Source of the DNA: Spartobacteria bacterium | GTDB lineage: Bacteria; Verrucomicrobiota; Verrucomicrobiia; Chthoniobacterales; UBA10450 | DNA length: 64,000 nt | NCBI GenBank assembly: GCA_003169975.1 | Contig: PNAA01000024.1 | Span: forward strand, 285,273-349,272 | Direction: 5' to 3' | Part shown: positions 17,135-26,037 of the stretch, piece after piece | Position numbering within the stretch: the first letter of the stretch is position 1 | Layout: each line of letters opens with the position of its first letter | Translations under genes and position numbers: made by a program | Notes under the pieces: generated by a model | The model's input: only the letters and a program-made list of their open reading frames with translations | What the model was told of the DNA's origin: nothing | The model's database searches: none

Positions 17135-18456
17135 GCCGGGTCGCGGGCGAGCCGGATGCCGGTGAATTGCCAGCGCTTTTCCGGTTGGAAAAAATTTCGG
17201 TAGGTCGGCCGGATGTGATTTTGCGAGGTCGCGCAGGAGCCGCCGCGCAAAACCATCTGGTTGCACATGAACTTGCCGTTGTATTCGCCGAGTGCGCCGG
17301 GCGCGGCGCGATAGCCGGGGTAGGGGAGATAGGCGCTGCGGGTCCATTCCCAGGCGTCGCCGTAGATTCGTTGCAGCTTATCGTTAGGCGCGGCGGCCAC
17401 CGGGGCGGGTTGAAAACGTTCGCTATCGACGAAGTTGCCTTCCACCGGCAAGCCGGCCGCGGCTCGCTCCCATTCAAACTCGGTCGGCAAACGGGCGCCG
17501 CTCCAGTTGGCAAAAGCGTCCGCTTCGAAATAACTCACGTGCGTGACTGGCTCGGTTTCATCGACCGGCCGCATCCCCGCGAGGGTGAAATTCCACCATT
17601 GACCGTCCTGTTTGATCCAGTAGAGCGGCGCCTGCCAGCCGCCGGAAACGGGATCGTTGATGGTAGTCCAGCCTAACGAGAGCCAGAACTCCGGCCGGGT
17701 GTAGCCGCCCGCTTCGATGAAGGCGAGATATTCGCCGTTCGTCACCGGTCGCGTCGCGAGCGAGAAAGCGGGCACGAGCGCGCGGTGCCGCGGGCCTTCA
17801 TTATCGTAGCTGAAGCCGCGCCCATCGTGCCCGATCTCGAGCGTCGTCTCGGCGAAATCAACGTAGCCTGCGGGAGCCACCTGGCGCGCCTCGATCGCTT
17901 TCTCGCGCTCCCGAAAAACCGGATGGAGCGGGTTGTGCGAGAAAACGTTTTTGATGTCGGTCACGAGCAACTCCTGGTGCTGCTGTTCGTGATGCAGGCC
18001 AATGATGAAGACCGGCTCCAGTTCCGCGAGCAGTTCATCGTCCGCGCTTTCCAGCAATTCCTCGATGTGCGCATCGATCGACTGCCGGAAGCGATACGTT
18101 TCGGCGACCGTCGGCCGCGAGATCAGCCCCCGCAGGTCCCGCCGGTGCATGTCGCCCGCCGCATTGTAATAGGAGTTAAAAAGATAGGCGTACTGCGGCA
18201 CCGCGGTGCGATAGCTCGGCATCCAAACCTTCAAGATGAAGGTCTCGAAAAACCAGGTGGTGTGCGCGAGGTGCCATTTCGTCGGGCTGACGTCCGGCAT
18301 CGATTGCACGACGCAATCCTCCGGTTCGAGGGTCTCACACAGGCGTTCGGAAAAATTGCGGACCTGGCGAAACCGCGCCAGCAACCTGTTAGCGCGCTTG
18401 TCTTCGCCGCGCGGCGGCCGCGTCTCGAGCGGGGCAATGAGAGAGGCGCTGTTCAT
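17131..18456 (-). CDS. egtB: Ergothioneine biosynthesis sulfoxide synthase EgtB
   Basis: Iron enzyme that couples oxygen-dependent C-S bond formation between hercynine and a thiol (gamma-glutamylcysteine or cysteine). The N-terminal DinB-like helical domain carries the iron ligands (WHLAHT near 61-66 and HHEQQH at 155-160). The C-terminal formylglycine-generating-enzyme-like domain (about 195-441) contains GEYLAFIEAGGY, LPTEFEWERAAAG and RGGSCATSQNHIRPTYRNFF. Length (441 aa) is typical. No egtC, egtA or egtE lies nearby, which fits the two-gene arrangement in which cysteine is used. It overlaps the upstream small gene by 4 bases. Confidence 0.92.
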   Translation of the reverse strand: MNSASLIAPLETRPPRGEDKRANRLLARFRQVRNFSERLCETLEPEDCVVQSMPDVSPTKWHLAHTTWFFETFILKVWMPSYRTAVPQYAYLFNSYYNAAGDMHRRDLRGLISRPTVAETYRFRQSIDAHIEELLESADDELLAELEPVFIIGLHHEQQHQELLVTDIKNVFSHNPLHPVFREREKAIEARQVAPAGYVDFAETTLEIGHDGRGFSYDNEGPRHRALVPAFSLATRPVTNGEYLAFIEAGGYTRPEFWLSLGWTTINDPVSGGWQAPLYWIKQDGQWWNFTLAGMRPVDETEPVTHVSYFEADAFANWSGARLPTEFEWERAAAGLPVEGNFVDSERFQPAPVAAAPNDKLQRIYGDAWEWTRSAYLPYPGYRAAPGALGEYNGKFMCNQMVLRGGSCATSQNHIRPTYRNFFQPEKRWQFTGIRLARDPA

Positions 18457-18911
18457 TGCTGCTCGCGCTCCTGTTCTAGTTCTTCGCGCCGCGCTTCGAC
18501 CATTTGATCGTGCGCGGCTTCCTCGAGGCCGCCGCTGACCAGTTCTTCGCCGACATTTTCATCCTCGTCGAAACCGCTTTTCGGCACGCGATGACCCGAG
18601 GCGCCGACGATCTCGTCGCGTTCGCTCTGTTCCTCGTCCGCGTCTTCGTCCATTTCGGGCACGTGGGACGCTTCCACGCCGGTCAGCTCGTTTTTCGCCT
18701 GGTGCCAATCCGTCTCGGTGAACTCATCGGGATTTCGTTCATCGATCATCGCGATCTCGCGCGCCCGTTTCTCGACCATCTCGGGCGATGGAACGCCGAG
18801 TCCGTTTCCATGAAGATTGATTTTCCCGTGCGGCGAGTGCGATCGATCAGGCATAACTGGTAATTCGCTTGGCAGACGTCGAACGTTCGCATCGAAGCGC
18901 CGTTTGTGCAT
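18453..18911 (-). CDS. Acidic small protein coupled to egtB, possibly DUF2934-like
   Basis: A 152-residue highly acidic protein. The N-terminal part is basic (MHKRRFDANVRRLPSELP). The middle stretch EKRAREIAMIDERNPDEFTETDWHQAKNELTG resembles DUF2934 in pattern, and the C-terminus is rich in Glu and Asp and probably disordered. No enzyme motif is seen. Its stop overlaps the egtB start (ATGA), so it is translated from the ergothioneine operon mRNA. The ATG at 18911 is the first plausible start; a longer frame reaches 19043 but overlaps the promoter region. Confidence 0.6.
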   Translation of the reverse strand: MHKRRFDANVRRLPSELPVMPDRSHSPHGKINLHGNGLGVPSPEMVEKRAREIAMIDERNPDEFTETDWHQAKNELTGVEASHVPEMDEDADEEQSERDEIVGASGHRVPKSGFDEDENVGEELVSGGLEEAAHDQMVEARREELEQEREQQ

Positions 18912-18981
18912 CTTGGCTCTTTCCCGAAAGATTGAGAATCCGAATTTCTTAACCCGGCTCGCCGGATCCGAGAAAGTAGAG

Positions 18982-19001
18982 CAATCGCAAGATTGCGATT
19001 G
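18982..19001. promoter_or_regulatory. Candidate operator palindrome upstream of the ergothioneine operon
   Basis: CAATCGCAA-GA-TTGCGATTG is a perfect inverted repeat 71 bases ahead of the first gene of the egt operon and 86 bases from tRNA-Cys. Its size fits a dimeric repressor site. This rests on symmetry only; no matching regulator is seen. Confidence 0.35.
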
Positions 19002-19086
19002 GTCTGGCCGCGCTCGATCGCAGGCAACGGGGGGTGCAGCCATCGAATGCGGGATTAAGGCGCTCCATTGAAGAGTGGCGAGGAAG

Positions 19087-19158
19087 AGGCGGAGGCGGGA
19101 ATCGAACCCGCGAATAGAGGTTTTGCAGACCCCGACCTTACCACTTGGCTACCCCGCC
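19087..19158 (-). tRNA. tRNA-Cys (anticodon GCA)
   Basis: On the minus strand the acceptor GGCGGGG (19158-19152) pairs with CTCCGCC with one G-U. The D loop is AGCCAAGTGGTAAGG, the anticodon loop CTGCAAA reads GCA, and the T arm is GCGGG-TTCGAAT-CCCGC. The gene is 72 nt including the discriminator, and CCA is not encoded. The Cys-specific discriminator U is present. It lies alone between the egt operon and the sugar dehydrogenase. Confidence 0.95.
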
Positions 19159-19230
19159 GATTTGCGAACCGGAGCGTAGGCGCGCGCTCTATAGGTGTCA
19201 ACGATCCCGGCTACAACCCGCCGCTGACAA

Positions 19231-20415
19231 TTGTCCAACACTAACGGCCGCGCCAGCATCGAAGCGGTGCGGATCGCGACCGGATTCACCTTGCCGCTTT
19301 ACGTCTGTGCACCGCCGGGAGACACCAGCCGGATTTTTGTGGCGGAGCAGCATGGGCTGATCAAGATCATCAATCTGTCATCGAGGAAGGTGAATGCGAC
19401 ACCGTATCTCGATATCTCCTCCGAGGCCGGGCAAGGCACCGGTACCGGGATTCTTGGTATGACTTTCGATCCGGACTACGCGGTCAACGGCCATTTCTAC
19501 GTCAGCTACACGACGGACAATGATGGAATCTACCACGCCGGCGTATCCCATATCGCGCGCTTTACGGTGAGCGCAGATCCGAATGTCGCCGATCCCGGGA
19601 ACGAAGTGACGGTCATTACCGCCGATCAGCCGCAGCCCGATCATAACTTTGACTGGATTGGCTTTAGCCCGCGCGCAGGCGACGAAGGCGGCGATGGCGG
19701 CGGTAGTGAAGACAATGATAAGGGTCACGAGACGCCCGACGGAAACGGCCAAAGCACGCAGACCTTGCTCGGGAAGATCCTGCGCATCCACATCGAAGCT
19801 GACGGCACCTACACGATCCCGCCGGATAATCCGTTTTTTGGGTCACAAACGGACAGGCAAGAGATTTGGACGTTCGGCCTCCGCAATCCTTTTCGAGCCA
19901 GCTTCGATCCCCAAACTGGCACGATGTTTATCGGCGACGTGGGTGAGTACAACCGCGAAGAGGTGGACGTGAACCTCGCTTCGAATCCGGGCGGGGGCGA
20001 AGACTATGGCTGGCGCTATCGTGAGGGTCTCATTCAGAACCCGTTCTACAGACGCTTTCCTCCCCCACCCGATGCAGTCGATCCGATCATCGATTATGAG
20101 CACGACGTGACCGGATCATGCGTGATCGGCGGTTATGTCTATCGCGGATCAAAAGTGCACAATCTGCGCGGTGTCTATGTTTTCGGTGATTGTTTCGGCC
20201 CTGATCCTCAGGACTTTTTGGGTAGAGTCTTCACCCTAACCTATCGGGGAGGCGTCGCTTCCAATTTCCAAGAGATCACTTCCCAGCTGTTTCCCACGCG
20301 GATCGGCGGTTACACTTTAGGCGCTCTTACTTCGCTGGGAGAAGACGCCAGTGGCGAGATCTACCTCGTCGATTACAGCGGAAACGTTTTCAAGATCAGG
20401 GGAGGACCGCAGTGA
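19231..20415 (+). CDS. PQQ-dependent sugar dehydrogenase-like beta-propeller, N-terminus apparently lost
   Basis: Glucose/sorbosone dehydrogenase (YliI-like) beta-propeller: GLIKIINLSSRK, DISSEAGQGTGTGILGMTFDPDY, QTLLGKILRIHI, EIWTFGLRNPFRASFDPQTG, MFIGDVGEYNREEVDV, NPGGGEDYGWRYREG and GGYVYRGSKV follow the family order. Such enzymes are normally exported, yet the frame is closed by a TGA at 19225-19227. The first usable codon is TTG 19231, so there is no signal peptide. Directly upstream, GATCCCGGCTACAAC (19203-19217) looks like an arm of repeat family C. The 5' end may therefore have been lost by rearrangement. Expression is doubtful. Confidence 0.7.
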   Translation: MSNTNGRASIEAVRIATGFTLPLYVCAPPGDTSRIFVAEQHGLIKIINLSSRKVNATPYLDISSEAGQGTGTGILGMTFDPDYAVNGHFYVSYTTDNDGIYHAGVSHIARFTVSADPNVADPGNEVTVITADQPQPDHNFDWIGFSPRAGDEGGDGGGSEDNDKGHETPDGNGQSTQTLLGKILRIHIEADGTYTIPPDNPFFGSQTDRQEIWTFGLRNPFRASFDPQTGTMFIGDVGEYNREEVDVNLASNPGGGEDYGWRYREGLIQNPFYRRFPPPPDAVDPIIDYEHDVTGSCVIGGYVYRGSKVHNLRGVYVFGDCFGPDPQDFLGRVFTLTYRGGVASNFQEITSQLFPTRIGGYTLGALTSLGEDASGEIYLVDYSGNVFKIRGGPQ

Positions 20416-20611
20416 TTCTGCTCCCGTTGTTCTGGAGCCGGTGAGAGTAAGTCAGAGCATCGCCACTCTTCCAGAGACTTCCGCAGCATTGTTCTGACCT
20501 CGGTCGGGAAAAAGCCGATTTTTAGCCAGGAGAAGAAGCGGCACCATCATTGCGATGGCCAGTCGTAGGGGCGCGCTCTCGAGGTGGTTAACGAACTGGC
20601 TCCCTCCATTC

Positions 20612-20646
20612 AACGTTGAACGTTGAACGTTGAACGTTGAACGTTA
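20612..20646. repeat. Five tandem 7-bp units AACGTTG just before hemL (family D flank)
   Basis: Four AACGTTG units and a fifth ending AACGTTA run to 6 bases before the hemL ATG, covering the place of the ribosome binding site. The same heptamer flanks the palindromic core in lnt and tgt. Slippage could change hemL translation. Confidence 0.75.
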
Positions 20647-20651
20647 GTTCG

Positions 20652-21938
20652 ATGCCTGCGCATTCCACTGAACTTTTTGCCCGCGCCTGCCGGCTCATCC
20701 CCGGCGGGGTCAATTCCCCCGTCCGCGCCTTCCGCGGTCTCGGTCGCGAGCCGTTTTTCGTGGAGCGCGCGGCCGGCGCCCACATCTGGGACGTCGATGG
20801 CAATAAGTACATCGACTACGTTGGCACGTGGGGCCCGGCGATTCTCGGTCACGCGCCCGCGGTGGTGATCGAGGCAGTGCGCGATGCCGCCGGCCGTGGG
20901 GTCAGCTTTGGAATTCCAAATCCGCTCGAAGTCGAAATGGCGGAACTAATCTGCGGGTGGGTTCCCTCGATCGAGAAGGTGCGGATGGTGAACAGCGGGA
21001 CCGAAGCGACCATGTCATGCGTGCGGCTGGCGCGCGGTTTCACCGGACGCGACAAGATCATCAAATTCGAAGGCTGCTATCACGGGCACGTTGATTCCCT
21101 GCTCGTCCACGCCGGCAGCGGCGCCCTCACGCATGGCCAGCCCGACAGCGCCGGCGTGCCGGAAGCGTTCGCTGGCCTAACGATCGCCCTTCCTTTCAAC
21201 AATATCGAGGCCGTGCGGAAGACGTTCCGCGCAAATCCAGGCGAGATCGCCGCGATCATCCTCGAACCGATTCCGGCCAATGCCGGCCTCTACTTTCCGC
21301 GGCCCGGCTTCCTCGCAGCGCTGCGCGAGGAATGCACCCGGGACGGCGCGCTCCTTATCTTCGACGAAGTGATGACCGGGTTTCGCGTCGCGCGCGGCGG
21401 AGCGCAGGAAGTCTACGGAGTCCGGCCCGATCTGACCGCGCTCGGCAAAGTCATCGGCGGCGGTCTGCCGGTGGGCGCCTTCGGCGGCCGCGCGGAAATC
21501 ATGGATCAACTTTCGCCGCTCGGCCCGGTTTACCAGGCTGGCACACTTTCCGGTAATCCGCTCGCCATGGCCGCGGGCCTCGCGCAGCTGCGGGAGCTCG
21601 AACGCATCGACGGTTGGAAGACGCTCGAAACCCTCGGCGCGCAACTCGAGCAGGCGACACGCGATGCGATCGGCGAAACGAAGACTCCGGCTGTTTTCCA
21701 TCGCATCGGCTCGATGTTTTGCCTCTTTTTTACGGACGGACCGGTAACCGATCTGGCCGGCGCGCGTCGGAGCAATCTCGAAAAATTTGCGCGTTTCTTC
21801 AGTCATTGTCTCGAGGCGGGAGTTTATTTCGCGCCGTCGCAGTTTGAGACTGGGTTTATTTCTACGGCGCATCGGCCAGACGAGATCGAAGAGACGGCCC
21901 GGGTGGTGCGCGAGGCGCTGGCGCAGCTTAGCCGTTAG
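20652..21938 (+). CDS. hemL: Glutamate-1-semialdehyde 2,1-aminomutase
   Basis: PLP enzyme converting glutamate 1-semialdehyde to 5-aminolevulinate in the C5 route to heme and other tetrapyrroles; cytoplasmic. Family hallmarks: [16 protein letters not shown], the PLP-contacting [36 protein letters not shown], the Schiff-base lysine in [16 protein letters not shown], and [16 protein letters not shown]. Length (428 aa) is standard. ATG 20652 matches the start of the family ([11 protein letters not shown]). No Shine-Dalgarno is visible because a heptamer repeat occupies the site. The stop is in a CCGTTAGGC word. Confidence 0.93.
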   Translation: MPAHSTELFARACRLIPGGVNSPVRAFRGLGREPFFVERAAGAHIWDVDGNKYIDYVGTWGPAILGHAPAVVIEAVRDAAGRGVSFGIPNPLEVEMAELICGWVPSIEKVRMVNSGTEATMSCVRLARGFTGRDKIIKFEGCYHGHVDSLLVHAGSGALTHGQPDSAGVPEAFAGLTIALPFNNIEAVRKTFRANPGEIAAIILEPIPANAGLYFPRPGFLAALREECTRDGALLIFDEVMTGFRVARGGAQEVYGVRPDLTALGKVIGGGLPVGAFGGRAEIMDQLSPLGPVYQAGTLSGNPLAMAAGLAQLRELERIDGWKTLETLGAQLEQATRDAIGETKTPAVFHRIGSMFCLFFTDGPVTDLAGARRSNLEKFARFFSHCLEAGVYFAPSQFETGFISTAHRPDEIEETARVVREALAQLSR

Positions 21939-21996
21939 GCACGGGACGCGCAAAAGCTTTGCGTCCGCCACCGCCCTGCACTAGGAAAAGCTCCTC

Positions 21997-24528
21997 GTGA
22001 GTCAGACTTTGCCGGTCCGCATTCGTTCTCTCGCCAAGTTTTTCTTCGAAGGCGATCGGAAGTTTTTCGTCAAGGGCGCCACTTACGGGCCCTTCAGGCC
22101 AGACGCGGCCGGGGATTATCTCGGCAGCGAAGAACAGGCGCGGCGCGACCTCACGCAGATGCGCGCCCTGGGGATCAACGTCGTTCGGATCTATCATCTT
22201 CCGCCACGTTGGTTCCTCGATGCTTGTTCCGCAGCCGGCGTGCGGGTGTTGATCACGCTTCCCTGGGCGAAGCATGTGGAATTTCTCGTTCGGGCAAAAA
22301 CGCGGCGCGAGATCGTGCGGGTGGTGCGCACGGCGGTCGCGCTCCATGCGGGCCATCCGGCCATTTTTGGTTATCTCGTCGGCAACGAGATCCCGACCAC
22401 GATGGTCCGCTGGCTGGGCGTGCGCCGGGTGACAGAATTTCTCGAGACCCTGATTCGCGTCGGCCGCGAGGCGGATCCGAACGTCCTTTTCTCCTACGCG
22501 AGTTATCCACCAACGGAGTATCTCCTCCCGCAGAACGTCGATTTCTACTGTTTCAACGTTTACCTGCACGACCAGCGCGATTTCGAAAAGTACCTTCTTC
22601 GCCTGCAAAACCTGGCGGAAGAGAAGCCGCTCATGCTCGGCGAATTCGGCATGGACACGATCCGCCACAGCGAGGAGGAGCAGGCCGAAATGCTCGGCTG
22701 GCACGTTGACAGCGTGGTCCGTTGCGGCCTTGCCGGGACGATCTTTTTCGCGTGGACGGATGAATGGTTCACCGGCGAAACGGAGATTACCGATTGGTCC
22801 TTCGGGCTCGTGCGGCGGGACCGGACGCCGAAGAAATCCTTCTTCGCGCTGCAGAAAAAACTCGGCCAGGACGACGCCTCGCTGCCGCACCGCGATTTGC
22901 CGCAAACGCCGTTCGTCTCGGTCATCGTTTGTTCCTACAACGGGGGCAAAACGCTCGCGGAATGCCTCGAGTCGTTAGGCAAAATCAATTATCCGGCCTA
23001 CGAAGCGATCCTGGTCGACGACGGCTCGACCGATAACACGCCGGAGATCGCGGCCCGTTACCCGAAGGTCCGCTCCATTCGGCAGGAAAATCACGGCTTG
23101 AGCTACGCGCGCAACGCCGGCGCGGCCGCGGCCAAAGGCGAGGTGCTGGCTTACACCGACTCCGACTGCATGGCGGATCCCGACTGGCTCTACTACCTGA
23201 TCGGCACGCTCGTGAGCGGCGACTATGCCGGGGTCGGCGGGCCTAACGTTTCGCCGCCGGCGGAAAACTGGGTGCAGGCATGTGTTGCAGCGGCGCCGGG
23301 TGGCCCGAGCCACGTGCTCCTCACCGACACCGTCGCCGAGCACATTCCCGGGTGTAACATGGCTTTCTACCGCTGGGCTTTCGACACCGTCGGCGGGTTT
23401 GACATCGAGTATCGCAAGGCGGGCGACGACGTCGATTTCTGTTGGCGCCTGCAACAGGAAGGCCACGTCATCGCCTTTAGTCCGACCGCGATCGTCTGGC
23501 ATCATCGCCGCTTTACGTTAGGCGCGTTTCGCAAACAGCAGGCCGGTTACGGCGAAGCGGAATCCATGCTTCGTTTCAAGCACCTGATTTTCTTTGGCCC
23601 GACCGGCACCGCGAAATGGCGCGGCCAGATTTACGGTTCGCCCCGTTTCAGTTGGTTCATCAATCGCCCGATCATCTATCACGGAATTTTCGGCGAAGGC
23701 TTTTTCCAGTCGATCTATCCGTCGCCGCAATCCGAAATCGCCAACTACCTCAGCAGTATCGAGTGGTTCGTGCTCACGCTTTTTCTTTTCGGGCTGGGAA
23801 TCTTCCTGCCCGTGTTGCGCATTGTGCCCTACCTCATGCTCGGCGGCACGCTTTGCGTCGCGCTCTCCTACATGCTGCGCGCGCGGATCGAGCCGAAGTT
23901 TGACACCGCTCCCGCGCGACTGCTCGTCATGTTCCTCGCCTTCGCGCAACCGCTGGTGCGCGGCTGGAACCGCTATTTCACCTGGCTCCAATTCAAGCGC
24001 ACCCCGCGGGGCGTCATCGGGACCCATGAGAAAATGCCTTCGGGAACAGCGGGCCGGGGGAGCCTGCGGCGGCGAATTTACTGGAGCGAGGAGGGCGTCG
24101 AGCGGAATGCGCTTCTCAAATCAATCTTCCAACTCCTCGAAGAAGAAGGGTGGAGCTACTCCGCTGACACCGGCTGGAAGGAATGGGACATCCAAATCTA
24201 CGGAAATTTCTTCTGGAGCGTCGTCCTTCAAACCGTGACCGAGTACCACGGCGGACCGAAGTGCCTGACGAGAGTGCGGCTCCGCTACCGCTTTGTGACC
24301 ACGACGGTCATCATCAATCTGCTCGTCCTCGCGATGATCCTCTACCGGGACCTGAACAGCGCCGGGGTTGATCCGCGGGTCCTGGTTCCCTATGGAATCT
24401 TCCTGCTTTTCCTGGGAACGCGGGCCCGGCGTTTGAAGCGGCGGGTGGCGGAAATCGTCGATGTCGCCGCCTACCGACTCGGCCTGCAACGGATCACGAA
24501 AAAGAGGACGCCCGATGCCGATCGTTAG
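21997..24528 (+). CDS. Glycoside hydrolase-like domain fused to a family 2 glycosyltransferase
   Basis: A bifunctional 843-residue protein. Residues 1-300 look like a TIM-barrel glycosidase (GH2/GH5-like): FFVKGATYGPF, a candidate acid/base in GYLVGNEIP and a candidate nucleophile in LMLGEFGMD. Residues about 305-540 form a GT2 domain: FVSVIVCSYNGGKTLAECLESL, VDDGSTDNTPEI, TDSDCMADPDW (DxD-like), and GDDVDFCWRLQQEGH. The C-terminal part has membrane helices near 585-630 and 765-800. It probably makes or remodels an exported glycan at the membrane. The start is GTG 21997. Its stop lies inside the next gene (14-base overlap). Confidence 0.78.
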   Translation: MSQTLPVRIRSLAKFFFEGDRKFFVKGATYGPFRPDAAGDYLGSEEQARRDLTQMRALGINVVRIYHLPPRWFLDACSAAGVRVLITLPWAKHVEFLVRAKTRREIVRVVRTAVALHAGHPAIFGYLVGNEIPTTMVRWLGVRRVTEFLETLIRVGREADPNVLFSYASYPPTEYLLPQNVDFYCFNVYLHDQRDFEKYLLRLQNLAEEKPLMLGEFGMDTIRHSEEEQAEMLGWHVDSVVRCGLAGTIFFAWTDEWFTGETEITDWSFGLVRRDRTPKKSFFALQKKLGQDDASLPHRDLPQTPFVSVIVCSYNGGKTLAECLESLGKINYPAYEAILVDDGSTDNTPEIAARYPKVRSIRQENHGLSYARNAGAAAAKGEVLAYTDSDCMADPDWLYYLIGTLVSGDYAGVGGPNVSPPAENWVQACVAAAPGGPSHVLLTDTVAEHIPGCNMAFYRWAFDTVGGFDIEYRKAGDDVDFCWRLQQEGHVIAFSPTAIVWHHRRFTLGAFRKQQAGYGEAESMLRFKHLIFFGPTGTAKWRGQIYGSPRFSWFINRPIIYHGIFGEGFFQSIYPSPQSEIANYLSSIEWFVLTLFLFGLGIFLPVLRIVPYLMLGGTLCVALSYMLRARIEPKFDTAPARLLVMFLAFAQPLVRGWNRYFTWLQFKRTPRGVIGTHEKMPSGTAGRGSLRRRIYWSEEGVERNALLKSIFQLLEEEGWSYSADTGWKEWDIQIYGNFFWSVVLQTVTEYHGGPKCLTRVRLRYRFVTTTVIINLLVLAMILYRDLNSAGVDPRVLVPYGIFLLFLGTRARRLKRRVAEIVDVAAYRLGLQRITKKRTPDADR

Positions 24529-25843
24529 GCAGACGTGGCTTTGGCTCGCGCTCCTCGCGGAGATCCTGCTCCTCGCGGCGCTCCACCGTTTCGACGACTG
24601 GCATTACGCCACGATGCCGGTCAAGTTTGTCGAGACCGCCGTGCTCTGCGGGATCGCCTTTTTTGCGGCCGCGTCGGTCTTCGCCAAACTGCCGTCGGGC
24701 CGGATGGCCACGGTGATTTTCTGGAGCGTGTCGATTCTCCTCCGGACCGTCGCGCTGCCACTCGAGCCGGGGGATGATATCTGGCGCTACCAGTGGGAGG
24801 GGAGGGTGCAGAACGCGGGTTTCAATCCCTACGTCCTTTCGCCTAACGATGAGCAACTGGCCCCGGTCCGGGCGCAGTTCAAGGATTGGAACGAGATCAA
24901 TCACCGCGATTTCAGCGCGATCTATCCGCCGGGAATGGAGCTGATTTTCGCCGGGCTGAGCCGTTGCGCCGCGAGCCCGCTCTTTTATAAATTGCTCTTC
25001 GCCGCCGCCGATCTCGGCGCCATCGCGGTGCTCCTGCGCTTGATCGGCGGCCGCGCGCGCCACGCGGACGCCGCCTGGTATGCCTGGAATCCGCTCGTCA
25101 TTTACAGCTTCGCCGGCGCGGCGCACTTCGACAGCTTGATGATTCTGCCGATGCTCGCCGGAATTCTTTGTTTTGTCCGCAGTCGCGCGGCGACCGATTC
25201 GGCCGGGCAATGGCGCTGGGCCGTGCTCGGCGCGATCGCGCTCGGCGCGGCGATTTCGATCAAGCTTGTCCCGGTGCTCCTCTTGCCGGTCTGCGTTTTC
25301 GCGCTTGGGCGTCGCGCTTGGGCGCTGGCCCTCAGCCTGGGAATTCCGGCCCTGCTCAGTCTGCCTTTCGGATTTCCCCGCGTCCCGATCTGGCAATCGT
25401 TAGGGCGATTCATTTATGTCGCGCGTTTGAATGACATGTTCTGGTGGATCATCGAGGAGACCTTCTGGCCCAACCCGCACCAGAAGAATTATCACTACAA
25501 CGTCGTGATCATCGTCGCGGTCGTGCTTGTTTCGCTCGTCTTTCTGCGCAATTGGCAACGCGGCTTGCTCTGGACGATGGGCACGGCGCTAATCCTGAGT
25601 CCCGTGCTGCATCCGTGGTATTGCACCTGGATCCTGCCGCTGGCCGCGTGGCGCCGGGTCGACGCCTGGCAGGTGCTCTCGGTCACAGTTTTCGCCTATT
25701 ATCTTTTTTGGGACGAGCGGCTCTTCCTGCTTCCGTGGCATTCGGAGCCGTGGCTGCGCAGCTTTATCCTCATCCCGCCGATCGTCGCCGCGCTCTTTGC
25801 CTTGCGGCGCAAGCCGAGACCTAACGAATTAGAAAGCGCGTGA
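24515..25843 (+). CDS. Multi-pass membrane glycosyltransferase (GT-C/GT87-like)
   Basis: A 443-residue protein with about ten hydrophobic helices. The loop after the second or third helix contains EPGDDIWRYQWEGRVQNAGFNPY, a pattern typical of polyprenyl-phosphate-sugar-dependent GT-C enzymes, with acidic residues in the first large loop. Further loops hold AIYPPGMELIF and SIKLVPVLLLP. It probably transfers a sugar from a lipid carrier on the outer face of the membrane. The start overlaps the GH-GT2 gene by 14 bases, so the two act in one polysaccharide or glycolipid route. The sugar is unknown. Confidence 0.72.
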   Translation: MPIVRQTWLWLALLAEILLLAALHRFDDWHYATMPVKFVETAVLCGIAFFAAASVFAKLPSGRMATVIFWSVSILLRTVALPLEPGDDIWRYQWEGRVQNAGFNPYVLSPNDEQLAPVRAQFKDWNEINHRDFSAIYPPGMELIFAGLSRCAASPLFYKLLFAAADLGAIAVLLRLIGGRARHADAAWYAWNPLVIYSFAGAAHFDSLMILPMLAGILCFVRSRAATDSAGQWRWAVLGAIALGAAISIKLVPVLLLPVCVFALGRRAWALALSLGIPALLSLPFGFPRVPIWQSLGRFIYVARLNDMFWWIIEETFWPNPHQKNYHYNVVIIVAVVLVSLVFLRNWQRGLLWTMGTALILSPVLHPWYCTWILPLAAWRRVDAWQVLSVTVFAYYLFWDERLFLLPWHSEPWLRSFILIPPIVAALFALRRKPRPNELESA

Positions 25844-25854
25844 TTTCGCGGCCT

Positions 25855-25988
25855 CCGGGTAGCGCACGCGTCTCGCGTGCTGGCGACGGTGTTCCACCGT
25901 CGCGGACTTGGTGAGATGCGGGCGTGCCAGGAAAAGTTCGTTGCGGTGGAATACCGCAACCAGCACGCGAGACGCGTGCGCTACCCGG
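25855..25988. repeat. MITE-like element A2
   Basis: The same 29-bp arms as A1 (25855-25883 and 25960-25988), with a different interior containing two hairpins (GACGGTG/CACCGTC and TTGCGGT/ACCGCAA). It lies between the convergent GT-C and rluD genes. Confidence 0.9.
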
Positions 25989-26037
25989 GATTTGCCGTGC
26001 CGCGTCAATGTGAACTACAGCGCTCCCGCTCTTTGGT

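Noticed and set aside
20612-20646. Possible CRISPR-like array
   Set aside because: The units are 7 bp, directly adjacent and without spacers, and no cas gene is present. No other CRISPR pattern was found in the window.
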